Shown one piece after another: positions 19,099 through 28,170 of a stretch of DNA of 49,498 bases. The stretch spans positions 97,218 through 146,715 of the forward strand of contig JAMJTW010000034.1 of the NCBI GenBank assembly GCA_024281175.1, given 5' to 3'. Below the pieces are notes generated by a model, which had not been told where the DNA came from, did no database searches, and worked only from the letters and a program-made list of their open reading frames with translations. The stretch comes from Candidatus Thiovulum imperiosus. GTDB lineage: Bacteria > Campylobacterota > Campylobacteria > Campylobacterales > Thiovulaceae. Within the stretch, counting starts at the first letter, position 1; the number at the start of each line of letters is the position of its first letter. Position numbers and translations under genes: made by a program.

Positions 19099-19944
19099 CT
19101 AATTTAAAATTTTTAATAGGTTTCCAACAGTATCTCTCATCTCACTTCTTTTAACAATCATATCAATTGCTCCATGCTCTAAAAGAAACTCTGCTCTCTG
19201 AAAACCTTCTGGTAAATCTGAGCCGATAGTCTGTTTAATAACTCTCTGTCCAGCAAATCCAACAAGAGCATTCGGTTCAGCAATGATAATATCTCCAAGA
19301 GTTGCAAAAGATGCACTAACACCACCCATTGTTGGGTCAGTTAAAATTGAGATGTAAGGTAATCCTGCGTCAGAGAGTTTTGCAAGAGCTGAACTAGTTT
19401 TTGCCATCTGCATAAGAGAGAATGTAGACTCCTGCATTCTAGCTCCACCTGAAGCTGAAACAATTACTAAACCCCGCCTATTTTTAATTGCTCTATCTAT
19501 TGCTCTAACAATTTTCTCTCCCTCAACAGAACCGAGACTACCACCCATAAATGAGAAATCAAAAATTACAACTTCCGCTTCTTCTCCAGAAATTGTTGCT
19601 GTTCCACTAATAGCTGAAGAGAGCTTTCCACTTTTTGTGAATGCATCATCAACTCTTTTCTTGTAACTTTTACTATCAACAAATTTTAAAGGGTCTATTG
19701 GATATAAATCTTTATCATGCTCAACAAAACTATTTTCATCTAAAAGATACTCTATTCGATGTTTCACTCCAACTCTAATATGATGATTGCATTTTGGACA
19801 AACATACATCTGGTTTTCAACCTCTTTGTAATACATTAATGCTCGACAAGATGAACATTTTATCCAGTGTGATGGTGCTTCACTCCTTTTTGGTTGAGGC
19901 TTTTTCTCTCTCTCATTACTTTTAAAAATATCAAGAAACGACAT
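19099..19944 (-). CDS. accD: acetyl-CoA carboxylase carboxyltransferase subunit beta
   Basis: AccD with AccA transfers the carboxyl group from biotin to acetyl-CoA, the first committed step of fatty acid synthesis. The zinc ribbon is C30-x2-C33 and C49-x2-C52. The crotonase-fold core shows SASGGARMQE and PTMGGVSASFA. Length (281) fits. AAGGAG precedes the ATG. The 255 bases upstream hold a MITE-like repeat (20021-20188). Confidence 0.95.
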   Translation of the reverse strand: MSFLDIFKSNEREKKPQPKRSEAPSHWIKCSSCRALMYYKEVENQMYVCPKCNHHIRVGVKHRIEYLLDENSFVEHDKDLYPIDPLKFVDSKSYKKRVDDAFTKSGKLSSAISGTATISGEEAEVVIFDFSFMGGSLGSVEGEKIVRAIDRAIKNRRGLVIVSASGGARMQESTFSLMQMAKTSSALAKLSDAGLPYISILTDPTMGGVSASFATLGDIIIAEPNALVGFAGQRVIKQTIGSDLPEGFQRAEFLLEHGAIDMIVKRSEMRDTVGNLLKILN

Positions 19945-20020
19945 CTATCTCCTTAAAAAACTTTTCGACAATTTTATTCTAAATTTATTGGAATCTGAAC
20001 TTTAATTTTGAAAAAATTAT

Positions 20021-20188
20021 GGGAGTGACCAAATAAAGTATTTTTATATTTCAACAATTTATATGTCATTTCGAACCCTTTCGGGTGAGAAATCTTTTAT
20101 TTGGTAAAACGGTAAGTTTCCAAGATTTCTCAATCGCTACGCTCATATCGAAATGACAAGAGAGGCAGAAACCTGTTTGGTCATTCCC
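20021..20188 (+). repeat. MITE-like repeat, copy D, the best preserved
   Basis: The outer inverted ends are GGGAGTGACCAAA (20021-20033) and TTTGGTCATTCCC (20176-20188). A nested core at 20065-20157 starts GTCATTTCGA and ends TCGAAATGAC and holds the inner pair GAGAAATC/GATTTCTC. The 8 bases on both sides are AAAATTAT (20013-20020 and 20189-20196), a perfect direct repeat. With 168 bases and no gene it fits a non-autonomous transposed element. Confidence 0.8.
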
Positions 20189-20199
20189 AAAATTATAAT

Positions 20200-20799
20200 T
20201 TAGCCTTTAAACTTTTCAGCCGTAGCGACACCATCTTGATTTACATCACTTCTTTTCAAAACTTTCCAGATAGTTAAAAAGAAGATATAAAAATCTAGTT
20301 TTAGACTCACTCTCTTTGCATAGAAAACATCATAACGAAACTTGTTTTTCCAAGAGATATTGTTTCTACCTTTTATTTGAGCCAATCCAGTAATTCCAGC
20401 TTTAACATCATGTCGCTGTTTCTGAAAATTTGAGTAGAGTGGTAGATATTCTGGCAATAGAGGACGAGGACCGATAAAAGAGATATCACCTTTTAAAACA
20501 TTGAAAAGTTGAGGTAATTCATCAAGAGAGAGATTTCTTACCTTTTTACCGAAACCTCTTAATCGAACCTCATCAGCTAAAAGTTCTCCATTCTCATCTC
20601 TCTCATCTGTCATAGTTCGAAACTTATATATTTTAAATATCTTCCCTTTTTTAGTAGGTCGAAGCTGAGTAAAGATAACTGGCGAACCCATCTGAACTCT
20701 AATAAGCAGTGCAACCAAAAGTAGTACTAAAGAGAATAGAATTAGTAAAATTAGTGCAAAAACTCTATCTGAAATTGGTTTAAAAAAACTTTTATACAT
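20200..20799 (-). CDS. pglC: undecaprenyl-phosphate sugar-1-phosphate transferase, PglC-like
   Basis: This is a monotopic phosphoglycosyl transferase that places a sugar phosphate on the undecaprenyl carrier at the inner membrane. One N-terminal re-entrant hydrophobic helix ([20 protein letters not shown]) is followed by [24 protein letters not shown] and [15 protein letters not shown]. At 199 residues it has the compact size of Campylobacter PglC, and the resemblance runs along its full length. Its N-glycosylation partners (pglA, pglB and others) are not in the window, so the glycan it starts is uncertain. It is divergent from alaS. Confidence 0.82.
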   Translation of the reverse strand: MYKSFFKPISDRVFALILLILFSLVLLLVALLIRVQMGSPVIFTQLRPTKKGKIFKIYKFRTMTDERDENGELLADEVRLRGFGKKVRNLSLDELPQLFNVLKGDISFIGPRPLLPEYLPLYSNFQKQRHDVKAGITGLAQIKGRNNISWKNKFRYDVFYAKRVSLKLDFYIFFLTIWKVLKRSDVNQDGVATAEKFKG

Positions 20800-20856
20800 T
20801 TAAAATCCTCATTTTTTCTACATTTACTTTACCATATATAAAAAATAGAACTTTAA

Positions 20857-20862
20857 TATAAT
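20857..20862 (+). promoter_or_regulatory. -10 box of the alaS promoter
   Basis: A TATAAT lies 24 bases before the chosen alaS ATG, in an AT-rich gap between divergent pglC and alaS. A transcript would start near 20869, just before the ribosome site. Confidence 0.6.
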
Positions 20863-20885
20863 TCCAAAATAATTTGGAGATGAAG

Positions 20886-23405
20886 ATGAATATTAGAGAA
20901 GAGTTTATAAATTTTTTCAAAGAGAGGGGGCATGAAGTAGTTTCAAGTTCGCCTCTTGTTCCTGATGATGAGACTTTGCTATTCACAAATGCGGGAATGG
21001 TTCAATTTAAAGATATTTTTACAGGAGAAGCTCCAACTCCTAAAAACCGACGAGCTACCTCATCGCAAACATGCCTCCGAGCTGGAGGAAAACATAACGA
21101 TTTAGAAAATGTTGGTTACACCTCAAGACATCACACCCTTTTTGAGATGTTAGGAAATTTCTCTTTTGGAGACTATTTTAAAGAAGATGCAATAAAGTAT
21201 GGTTGGGAATTTGTTACGGAAGTTCTCAAATTTCCATCAGAAAAACTTTGGGTAACAATTCATGAAACAGATGATGAGGCTTTTGAAATTTGGCAGAAAT
21301 ATGTAGAAGTTGGACGAATTAGAAGATTTGGAGATAAAGATAATTTCTGGCAAATGGGAGATACAGGTCCATGTGGTCCAAGTAGTGAAATTTTCTACGA
21401 CCAAGGTATAGAGAACTTTTCTGGTTCAGAGGACTATTTAGGTGGTGAGGGAGATAGGTTTCTTGAAATTTGGAATTTAGTCTTTATGCAGTATGATAGA
21501 GATGTGAATGGAAATTTAAATCCTCTACCAGAGCCTAGTATCGATACTGGAATGGGACTTGAGAGGGTAACGGCAATTTATGAAGGAGAGACGACGAACT
21601 TTCATTCATCTCTCTTCCGCCCCTTACTAAATCGGATTTCTCAATTAATTTCTAAAGAGTATCTGCCAGAGAGTGGTGGTAGCTTCCGAGTAATTGCCGA
21701 CCATATTCGAGCTGTAACATTTCTATTAGCTCAAGGTGTATCTTTTGGAAATGGCGGTAGAAACTATGTTCTTCGCCGAATTCTCAGACGAGCAGTTAGA
21801 CATGGATACCTCATCGGCTTTAGAGAACCTTTCCTTTTCAAACTTGTAGAGACTCTTATCGAAACTCTTGGAAGTTCCTATCCATATTTAAAAGAGGAGC
21901 AGAAACGGGTGGAGAGTGAGATTGAAGCTGAAGAGCAGAGATTTTTCCGAACTATCGAAGCTGGAATTCGACTTTTTGAAGAGGAATTAGAAACTACAAA
22001 AGAACTCTTTTCAGGTGAAACTGCTTTCAAACTCTATGATACTCACGGCTTCCCACTAGACCTTACAGTAGATATGCTTCGAGAGAGAGATTTGAAACTC
22101 GATTTTGAAACTTTTGAAAAACTTATGAAAGAGCAGAGAGAGAGAGCAAAAGCGAACTGGAAAGGTAGTGGAGACCACTCTGAACATGGAGATTTTAAAG
22201 AGCTTTTAGAAGAGTTTGGTGAAAATGAGTTTTCTTACACAAGTCTCGAACTTGAAAGTGAAGTTTTAGGAATTTTAGATGAGAATTTCCAAAGAGTTTC
22301 TGGCAGTGAGTCTGGTTGGGTTCTATTTAGAAATACACCTTTTTACGCTGAAAGTGGAGGACAGATAGGAGACTCTGGAGTTTTTGGAGAAACTAAAATT
22401 TTAGATACAAAGAAGTTTCAAGGTTTAAATCTTTCCAAGTTTTCAGGAAATCTCAAAGTTGGAGATGTTGGAATTTCTAAAGTTTCTGAAAGAAGAAGAG
22501 AAGTGGCGAAACATCACTCAGCAACTCACCTTTTACATGCAGTTTTAAGAGAAGTTTTAGGAGATAGAGTTCAACAGGCGGGAAGTCTTGTTGAGTCTAA
22601 GAAACTTCGTTTCGATTTCTCTTTTGATGGAAAAGTTCCAGAAAAGAAGTTGGCAGAAATAGAAGAAAAAGTAAATTCTCTAATTTGGAGTGGAATTCCT
22701 CAAGTTACAGAAAACTTAACACCTGAAGAGGCAAAAGAGAAAGGTGCTTTAGCTCTTTTTGGAGAGAAGTATGGTGATGAGGTTCGGACTGTATTTTTTG
22801 AAAAAGCATCCATAGAACTTTGTGGTGGAACTCATGTTGGCAACACTTCTGAAATTGGAATTTTCAAAATTGTAAAAGAGTCTGGAGTTTCTGCGGGAGT
22901 TCGACGAATTGAAGCTGTTGTTGGTGAAAGTGCTTATCGAAAACTTCGGGAATTGGAAATTCGGGAAGCAGAGGCTTTAGAAAAATTGAAATCTCAAAAT
23001 CTAATTCAGGGAATTTACAAACTGCAAAAACAGATTTCTGATTTAAAAGCTGAAATTACAGAATTACAACAGAGTTCTAAAAAGGAGTTTTCTATTTCCA
23101 AAATTGGAGAGATTTCCTACATAGTTGAAGAGCTAGAAACTGGAGATGTAAAAACTGAAATTGATGAAATCAAAAATAGATATGACTCTATCGCGGTAAT
23201 GCTCTTTCAGAAAAAAGGGAAAAAGGTTCTTCTCGCTTCAGGAACTAAAAACTCATCAATTCATGCTGGAAACTGGATAAAAGCTATTGCTCCAATTTTA
23301 GGTGGTGGCGGTGGTGGTCGTCCAGATTTTGCTCAAGCTGGTGGAAAAGATATTTCTAAAATTGAAGAAGCTAAAAAAGAGGCAGTTGAATTTTTAAAAA
23401 AATAG
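20886..23405 (+). CDS. alaS: alanine--tRNA ligase
   Basis: AlaRS charges tRNA-Ala and edits misloaded serine. The aminoacylation domain opens [20 protein letters not shown] and shows TNAGMVQFK. The editing domain carries HHSATHLLH and CGGTH. The DHHA1 C-terminal domain ends with the glycine-rich [15 protein letters not shown]. The reading frame is open from a TTG at 20874, but the ATG at 20886 matches the family start and has GGAG 6 bases upstream; ATG at 20880 is a second candidate. Length (839) is normal for the group. Confidence 0.95.
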   Translation: MNIREEFINFFKERGHEVVSSSPLVPDDETLLFTNAGMVQFKDIFTGEAPTPKNRRATSSQTCLRAGGKHNDLENVGYTSRHHTLFEMLGNFSFGDYFKEDAIKYGWEFVTEVLKFPSEKLWVTIHETDDEAFEIWQKYVEVGRIRRFGDKDNFWQMGDTGPCGPSSEIFYDQGIENFSGSEDYLGGEGDRFLEIWNLVFMQYDRDVNGNLNPLPEPSIDTGMGLERVTAIYEGETTNFHSSLFRPLLNRISQLISKEYLPESGGSFRVIADHIRAVTFLLAQGVSFGNGGRNYVLRRILRRAVRHGYLIGFREPFLFKLVETLIETLGSSYPYLKEEQKRVESEIEAEEQRFFRTIEAGIRLFEEELETTKELFSGETAFKLYDTHGFPLDLTVDMLRERDLKLDFETFEKLMKEQRERAKANWKGSGDHSEHGDFKELLEEFGENEFSYTSLELESEVLGILDENFQRVSGSESGWVLFRNTPFYAESGGQIGDSGVFGETKILDTKKFQGLNLSKFSGNLKVGDVGISKVSERRREVAKHHSATHLLHAVLREVLGDRVQQAGSLVESKKLRFDFSFDGKVPEKKLAEIEEKVNSLIWSGIPQVTENLTPEEAKEKGALALFGEKYGDEVRTVFFEKASIELCGGTHVGNTSEIGIFKIVKESGVSAGVRRIEAVVGESAYRKLRELEIREAEALEKLKSQNLIQGIYKLQKQISDLKAEITELQQSSKKEFSISKIGEISYIVEELETGDVKTEIDEIKNRYDSIAVMLFQKKGKKVLLASGTKNSSIHAGNWIKAIAPILGGGGGGRPDFAQAGGKDISKIEEAKKEAVEFLKK

Positions 23406-23410
23406 GAGTG

Positions 23411-23432
23411 AAGAGTCTTTTTATAGACTCTT
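23411..23432. terminator. hairpin between convergent alaS and glyQ
   Basis: AAGAGTCT and AGACTCTT pair around TTTTAT, five bases after the alaS stop, and a short T-run follows. It can end both convergent genes. Confidence 0.75.
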
Positions 23433-23442
23433 TCTCAGAGTA

Positions 23443-24285
23443 TTAGCCATACAGCTCTACATATTTAGAGGCGACCTCTTTTGTAAGTTCTCTAATTTTT
23501 AAAATATAGTTTGCTCTCTCTGTTACAGAGATAGCTTTTCGAGCATCTAAGATATTGAAAGTGTGAGAAGCCTCCATACAGTAATCATAAGCTACAAGAG
23601 GCAAGTTTGCTTCTAGTGCTTTTTTCACTTCTCCACTTTTTGAATGAAACTGTTCAAAAAGCATATCTGTATTTGCAACTTCAAAATTATACTTTGAGAA
23701 CTCAACTTCAGAATTGAAGTGAACATCTTTATAAGTTACACCCTCATTCCAAACTATATCAAAGACACTTTCAACTCCTTGAAGATACATTGCTAATCTC
23801 TCTGTACCATAAGTTATTTCAACTGAAACAGGATTACATTGAAAACCTCCAACTTGTTGAAAGTATGTAAATTGTGTAACTTCCATTCCATTCAACCACA
23901 CTTCCCAACCAAGACCCCAAGCTCCAAGAGTTGGTGACTCCCAATTGTCTTCTACAAATCGTATATCATTATTTTTTGTATCAAGACCTAAATACTCTAA
24001 AGATTTCAGATAGAGTTCTTGAATATTTTTTGGAGATGGCTTTATCAGAACTTGAAACTGATAGTAGCTCCCAAGACGATTTGGGTTTTCTCCATATCTT
24101 CCATCAGTTGGTCTTCGAGATGGTGCAACATATGCTGTTGCCCAAGGTTTTGAGTCAAGGCTTCGAAGAAAAGTTGCAGGGTGAAAAGTTCCAGCTCCAG
24201 CAGAAATATCGTAAGGTTGAACAATTGTACACCCCTCATTTTGCCAAAACTCTTGAAGTTTTAGTAGCATATTGCTAAATGTCAT
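23443..24285 (-). CDS. glyQ: glycine--tRNA ligase alpha subunit
   Basis: This is the catalytic alpha chain of the bacterial alpha2beta2 GlyRS. Motifs include [25 protein letters not shown]-like [25 protein letters not shown] and [12 protein letters not shown]. Length (280) is slightly shorter than the usual 290-300. The beta subunit gene glyS is not in the window. Its start overlaps the fabD stop by 11 bases, which suggests one transcript. Confidence 0.95.
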   Translation of the reverse strand: MTFSNMLLKLQEFWQNEGCTIVQPYDISAGAGTFHPATFLRSLDSKPWATAYVAPSRRPTDGRYGENPNRLGSYYQFQVLIKPSPKNIQELYLKSLEYLGLDTKNNDIRFVEDNWESPTLGAWGLGWEVWLNGMEVTQFTYFQQVGGFQCNPVSVEITYGTERLAMYLQGVESVFDIVWNEGVTYKDVHFNSEVEFSKYNFEVANTDMLFEQFHSKSGEVKKALEANLPLVAYDYCMEASHTFNILDARKAISVTERANYILKIRELTKEVASKYVELYG

Positions 24286-25204
24286 CTAAAGCCTTTTGAA
24301 GAGATGCCATATCAGAAACTACAAGAGTAGGAATACTTTTTACAATTCGTCTATTCAAACCTTTTAAAACTCCACCATGTCCAAATTCTATAAAAAGGTC
24401 TACCTCATCAGCAATATTTTTGATAGAGTCACTATATCGAACTGGAGATACAAGCTGTTGAGTTAAGAGTTCTAAAGCGTCGCCTCTACTCTGATAAGGT
24501 TTTGCTGTTACATTTGAGACAATTGGAAATTCAAAACTCTCTCCAACAACCTTTTCCATCTCTTTATGTAATTCACCTGTTGCACTACTTAAAAGTTCAC
24601 AATGACTTGCAACAGACATATTTAAAACTACACTTTTTCGAGCTTTCTCCTCTTTCAACTTTCCTTGAATAGACTCTAAATCTCCACGAATTCCAGCTAA
24701 TACAACTTGACCGTCAGAGTTGTAATTTGCTCCCCAAACCTTTTTTCCATCTTCTCTAGCACTTTCACAAACCTCTTCAATTTTCTCATCTGAAAGTCCG
24801 ATAACTGCCATCATTCCAGCATCAACATCTTCACAAGCCTCACTCATTAATTCGCCTCGTTTTTTTACCAAGTTCACGGCATCTTCTAAAGAGATAGCTC
24901 CAGTTGCAACAAGAGCTGAAAATTCACCAAGAGAGTGTCCTAAAAGATAAGTTGGAGAGATATCACTTTTTTCTCTGAAAAGTTCTAAAGCTATGATGCT
25001 TACAAGGAGTATAGCTGGTTGTGTAAATTGAGTCTTTTCTAAGTTCTCATTTTCTGTAAAAAGTAGATTTTTAAAATCTATCCCACTACTTTCTGAAACT
25101 GTGTCGATGAGGTTCTTTGCTTTTTCACTATTTTCATAAAAATCTTTTCCCATTCCAATAGCTTGACTACCTTGTCCTGGAAAGATAAATGCAACTCTTT
25201 TCAA
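24275..25204 (-). CDS. fabD: malonyl-CoA:ACP transacylase
   Basis: FabD loads malonate onto acyl carrier protein for fatty acid elongation. The N-terminal [16 protein letters not shown] and the nucleophile motif [10 protein letters not shown] (S91) are clear, and the catalytic His region is VASHCELL. Length (309) is normal. It lies 12 bases downstream of mnmD and overlaps glyQ, forming a mixed translation/lipid housekeeping operon. Confidence 0.95.
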   Translation of the reverse strand: MKRVAFIFPGQGSQAIGMGKDFYENSEKAKNLIDTVSESSGIDFKNLLFTENENLEKTQFTQPAILLVSIIALELFREKSDISPTYLLGHSLGEFSALVATGAISLEDAVNLVKKRGELMSEACEDVDAGMMAVIGLSDEKIEEVCESAREDGKKVWGANYNSDGQVVLAGIRGDLESIQGKLKEEKARKSVVLNMSVASHCELLSSATGELHKEMEKVVGESFEFPIVSNVTAKPYQSRGDALELLTQQLVSPVRYSDSIKNIADEVDLFIEFGHGGVLKGLNRRIVKSIPTLVVSDMASLQKALDDI

Positions 25205-25216
25205 ATTTTGCCTTTT

Positions 25217-25966
25217 CTATAATTCTACCTGAATTGCGATATCCTCATCTCTTAAAGGCTTCCAATTTGTGGAAACTACCCTTTTCCTCTCCATGTCAAT
25301 CTCTTCCAACTCCTCTAATCTATTTAGAGATGCAATTGTTCCACTTCTAACTTTCTGATGTTCATAAGTGTAGATGTGAAAACCATTTTCAAAAAGTGCC
25401 ATTCTAATTGGAGTTGCTGATGAGTATGTTGTCAAAATTCCATTACAAGCTATCACTCTTTTTATCTCTTTAAAATATTCAACTGTCCAAAATTCTGGAC
25501 TACTCTTGGGAGAAAAAGCATCTTGAAAAACTATATCAAAGTTACTACCTCTCCACTCTTTTAAAAACTCTCTGCCATCTTTAAAATAAACATAAATTTT
25601 AAATCTTTCAGACTCATATTTTCCAGTTTCTGCAATCTCTAAAATTACGCTCTCTAAAGGTTCAAAAATCTTTGGATATGGAAAATCTCTCAAAGACTTG
25701 ACAAGTTCTTCATCAATTTCTGGAGAGTGAATCTCAACACTCTTTTTACTATTCCAGAGAGAATATAGAGTTGTTAATGAGTTAAATCCAAGTCCAAAAC
25801 TTATATCTAAAATTTGAATGTGATTTTTAGTAGTTAGTGAAAGTGCTGGAATTATATGTTTGTATAAAGACTCGCTTAAAGCCCCATCTTTTGTAGAATG
25901 GTAATGTTCTCCAAATCTTTCGGAAAACATTGTGAATGAACCATCTTCACTCTGAATAAATTTCAT
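25217..25966 (-). CDS. mnmD: tRNA 5-methylaminomethyl-2-thiouridine methyltransferase (MnmD, stand-alone MnmC N-domain)
   Basis: This SAM-dependent enzyme should finish the mnm5s2U34 wobble modification in tRNAs for Lys, Glu and Gln. The SAM-binding loop is LDISFGLGFNSL, and the conserved acidic motif is IVFQDAFSPKSSPEFW. Only the methyltransferase half of MnmC is present (249 residues); the FAD oxidase half is missing, as in other stand-alone MnmD proteins. Near the N-terminus is the family segment SERFGEHYHSTKDGALSES. Confidence 0.82.
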   Translation of the reverse strand: MKFIQSEDGSFTMFSERFGEHYHSTKDGALSESLYKHIIPALSLTTKNHIQILDISFGLGFNSLTTLYSLWNSKKSVEIHSPEIDEELVKSLRDFPYPKIFEPLESVILEIAETGKYESERFKIYVYFKDGREFLKEWRGSNFDIVFQDAFSPKSSPEFWTVEYFKEIKRVIACNGILTTYSSATPIRMALFENGFHIYTYEHQKVRSGTIASLNRLEELEEIDMERKRVVSTNWKPLRDEDIAIQVEL

Positions 25967-25989
25967 TTTCTATCTTTAAATTTATATTT

Positions 25990-26021
25990 GAATCAGAAAC
26001 TTAGAATCTAAGTTCCGATTC
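25990..26021 (-). terminator. hairpin between flgD and mnmD
   Basis: GAATCAGAAACTTAG and CTAAGTTCCGATTC form a long stem with two mismatches around a 3-base loop. It lies in the 72-base gap after flgD. There is no U-run on the minus strand, so termination is likely partial or it protects the 3' end. Confidence 0.5.
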
Positions 26022-26038
26022 TTTAAAGAATTCTATTC

Positions 26039-26710
26039 TTATGGATTGTAAATTTCTCTTACAGATGACATTGGAATATATGTATCTCCAATTCTAAATT
26101 CAGCTTCACTACCATCAAATCGAACAGCTTCAATTGGATATATTCCATATTGTGCAGAACGGTTCTCTCCGCTTGGAGTCTGGTAAGAAGCCTCTATTCT
26201 ATAATCTCCATCAGCATAAGGAACACCAGACTTATTCTTTCCGTCCCAAGTAAATGTAGAAGTACCTTTAGTTGTTGGATTTAAAGCGAGTGAATCTATC
26301 AAAATTCCTTGGTCGTTGAAAATTCTTATCTCACCACTATCAACATCTTCAGGAAAGTAGATTGGGAAATCTATTGGTGTTCCACTCTCCAAAGTAACTT
26401 CAGTTAAGCCTGTATCAGCCATTTTTCCAATAGAAGTTAAAGTTGAGTATTGAGCAGAGCTTGTTAAAGATGAAGATAGATTTTCAAGAGCCTTATTTGT
26501 ATTTGTTGAAGCCTCAAGAGTAGCAAGTTCAGAAGTCTGTTGTAAGATTTTGTCCGTATCTTGCGGATTTGTTGGGTCTTGATTTTGAAGTTGAACAAGA
26601 AGAAGCTTCAAGAAATCATCTTTATTTAAAATACTTTTATCTTCTCCAACATTTTCTCCAGTTGTTCCAAGAGAATTGAATGCACTTGAAATAGTAGTAT
26701 CTACTGCCAT
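26039..26710 (-). CDS. flgD: flagellar hook cap protein FlgD
   Basis: FlgD caps the growing hook and guides FlgE assembly. The N-terminal FlgD domain contains NKDDFLKLLLVQLQNQDPTNP followed by the Gln-rich helix. A FlgD Ig-like/Tudor C-terminal part contains FTWDGKNKSGVPYADGDYRI. Length (223) is normal. A matching RpoN promoter lies 27 bases upstream. flgE does not follow, so the hook genes are split here. Confidence 0.93.
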   Translation of the reverse strand: MAVDTTISSAFNSLGTTGENVGEDKSILNKDDFLKLLLVQLQNQDPTNPQDTDKILQQTSELATLEASTNTNKALENLSSSLTSSAQYSTLTSIGKMADTGLTEVTLESGTPIDFPIYFPEDVDSGEIRIFNDQGILIDSLALNPTTKGTSTFTWDGKNKSGVPYADGDYRIEASYQTPSGENRSAQYGIYPIEAVRFDGSEAEFRIGDTYIPMSSVREIYNP

Positions 26711-26736
26711 GTTTTTCCTTTTTTTGAAAACTAAAT

Positions 26737-26753
26737 AGCAATTTCAGTTCCAA
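26737..26753 (-). promoter_or_regulatory. RpoN (sigma-54) promoter of flgD
   Basis: On the minus strand the sequence TTGGAACTGAAATTGCT matches the sigma-54 consensus TTGGMAC-N5-TTGCW, with the GG and GC elements in the required spacing. It is 27 bases upstream of the flgD ATG. Hook genes in Campylobacterota are RpoN-dependent, so position and sequence agree. Confidence 0.82.
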
Positions 26754-26827
26754 TTTTTAAAAAGCTAAAAAATAGATTTCACAAAAAGTATTTTAAATTT
26801 TGAAAGCATAGGAATTTGTTTTTGAAA

Positions 26828-26904
26828 TGGCGCGGTGGACGGGACTCGAACCCGCGACCTCCGGCGTGACAGGCCAGCATTCTAACCAACTAAACTACCA
26901 CCGC
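26828..26904 (-). tRNA. tRNA-Asp(GUC)
   Basis: A full cloverleaf is seen on the minus strand: acceptor GCGGTGG/CCACCGC, discriminator G, encoded CCA, T arm with GTTCGAGTC, and anticodon loop CTGTCAC with anticodon GTC. It is the last of four genes in a minus-strand cluster. Confidence 0.95.
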
Positions 26905-26916
26905 ACCGATAAGAAA

Positions 26917-26992
26917 TGGTGGTCGCTACAAGACTCGAACTTGTGACATCTACCTTGTAAGGGTAGCGCTCTACCAACTGAGCTAAGCGACC
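26917..26992 (-). tRNA. tRNA-Val(UAC)
   Basis: The acceptor GGTCGCT pairs with AGCGACC. The anticodon loop CTTACAA gives anticodon TAC, the T loop is TTCGAGT and CCA is encoded. It lies 9 bases after the tRNA-Glu gene in the direction of transcription. Confidence 0.95.
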
Positions 26993-27001
26993 TACAATTT
27001 T

Positions 27002-27079
27002 TGGCGACCCCTAAGGGATTTGAACCCCTGTTACTACCTTGAAGAGGTAATGTCCTTGACCAGACTAGACGAAAGGGTC
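27002..27079 (-). tRNA. tRNA-Glu(UUC)
   Basis: The acceptor GACCCTT pairs with AGGGGTC, with one G-T wobble. The anticodon loop TCTTCAA gives anticodon TTC and CCA is encoded. This tRNA would be a target of the MnmD enzyme encoded nearby. Confidence 0.93.
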
Positions 27080-27096
27080 TCTCTGACCAAATTTCA

Positions 27097-27172
27097 TGGT
27101 GTCCTGTGTTGGATTCGAACCAACGGCCACTTCCTTAAAAGGGAAATGCTCTACCTGCTGAGCTAACAGGAC
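27097..27172 (-). tRNA. tRNA-Lys(UUU)
   Basis: The acceptor GTCCTGT pairs with ACAGGAC. The anticodon loop CTTTTAA gives anticodon TTT, the T loop is TTCGAAT and CCA is encoded. It is the first gene of the cluster, about 30 bases after the predicted transcription start. Confidence 0.95.
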
Positions 27173-27209
27173 TCCGTTTTTAAGGAGGTCTTCCTTAATT
27201 GTGGGTGGA

Positions 27210-27238
27210 ATTATATGGAATTTTTTTTTTAATGTCAA
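27210..27238 (-). promoter_or_regulatory. consensus sigma-70 promoter of the tRNA cluster
   Basis: On the minus strand TTGACA (27238-27233) and TATAAT (27215-27210) are separated by exactly 17 bases. Both boxes are perfect matches, which is unusual in a genome where -35 boxes are mostly absent. It reads into tRNA-Lys-Glu-Val-Asp. Confidence 0.85.
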
Positions 27239-27320
27239 GGGTTTTTGAAAGAAGTTGAAAAGTTATTTCAAATTAGCGGTTTTATGGTAATATATTTCCA
27301 AATTACTTTCAGGAGAAGAG

Positions 27321-28118
27321 ATGAAGAAAGCTCTATTTCTAATTTTTTTTGCAATTTCCTTGTATGGAAACAGTACAACTAGCTCTATTTTAAAAGAGAC
27401 TCTACTAAATATAGAGAAGTTAAAACCTGTAAATCTTGAAACAGGATATCAATATCACTGTCCATTAGAAAAGTGTGGAATGCAAACAGCTTTTGCTTAT
27501 CTCTATAAAACTTATGAAAAGGTAAAATCTGTTGCACCTCATCACCCAATATTAATCTCTTCAAAAGATGAGAATTTAAATTTCATTAGCAATTTGAAAA
27601 AGATGGGATTTATATTAGGAGATATATCTCTCCAAGTAAATCTTGATTACAACTTTCTAAACACTGCAAATTTCACTCACTACAATCCAGAGTTTCTAAA
27701 GTGGTTCCATAAAGAGCTGAACTCTACTCTTCAAGATAGAGAGTTTGTAAAAGAGAGTAAAAAAGATGTTTTAAAATATTTTGGAAAACAGATAAAAACT
27801 TATAACAATCTCTATATCTTTCTACAACATGAGTCAGAACTTAAAGAGAAACTTCTAAAAGAGTACCAATTTTGCCTAAGTCAAAAAGTTTATGCAAGAT
27901 GTCATGAGAGCTATCCAAGATTACAAGGAAAAGAGTTCGAATTTTCTGATTATGCAGGTGGTTGGCATCTACTCCACAACTACTCTATTGTTGATACTTA
28001 TGAAGTAAATTTATATGGTTCAGCTACATATTTCTGGCTTCGAAGGGAAATTGATGGTACTGACAAACTTTTCAAATCTATCTTAGATTTGCTAACAGAC
28101 GCTTATATTAGAAATTAA
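27321..28118 (+). CDS. secreted protein of unknown function
   Basis: I do not recognise a family. The signal peptide is KKALFLIFFAISLYG. The mature part (about 245 residues) is soluble and aromatic-rich and has four cysteines in two pairs: CPLEKC near residue 48 and CLSQKVYARC near 190, which could form disulphides in the periplasm. The gene has its own ribosome site (AGGAGAAG) and a TAATAT -10-like box near 27290. It stands alone between the divergent tRNA cluster and a convergent lipoprotein gene. Confidence 0.7.
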   Translation: MKKALFLIFFAISLYGNSTTSSILKETLLNIEKLKPVNLETGYQYHCPLEKCGMQTAFAYLYKTYEKVKSVAPHHPILISSKDENLNFISNLKKMGFILGDISLQVNLDYNFLNTANFTHYNPEFLKWFHKELNSTLQDREFVKESKKDVLKYFGKQIKTYNNLYIFLQHESELKEKLLKEYQFCLSQKVYARCHESYPRLQGKEFEFSDYAGGWHLLHNYSIVDTYEVNLYGSATYFWLRREIDGTDKLFKSILDLLTDAYIRN

Positions 28119-28145
28119 GTAGAGGTAGACATATTCTCTTTTTTA

Positions 28146-28166
28146 GTTGGGGTTTCCCCCCCCAAC
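28146..28166. terminator. GC-rich hairpin between convergent genes
   Basis: GTTGGGG and CCCCAAC pair around TTTCCCC. The right arm and loop contain an unbroken run of eight C (28156-28163), rare in this AT-rich DNA. It lies between the convergent ends of two genes for exported proteins. T-runs are weak, so termination is an inference from position. Confidence 0.5.
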
Positions 28167-28170
28167 CAGT

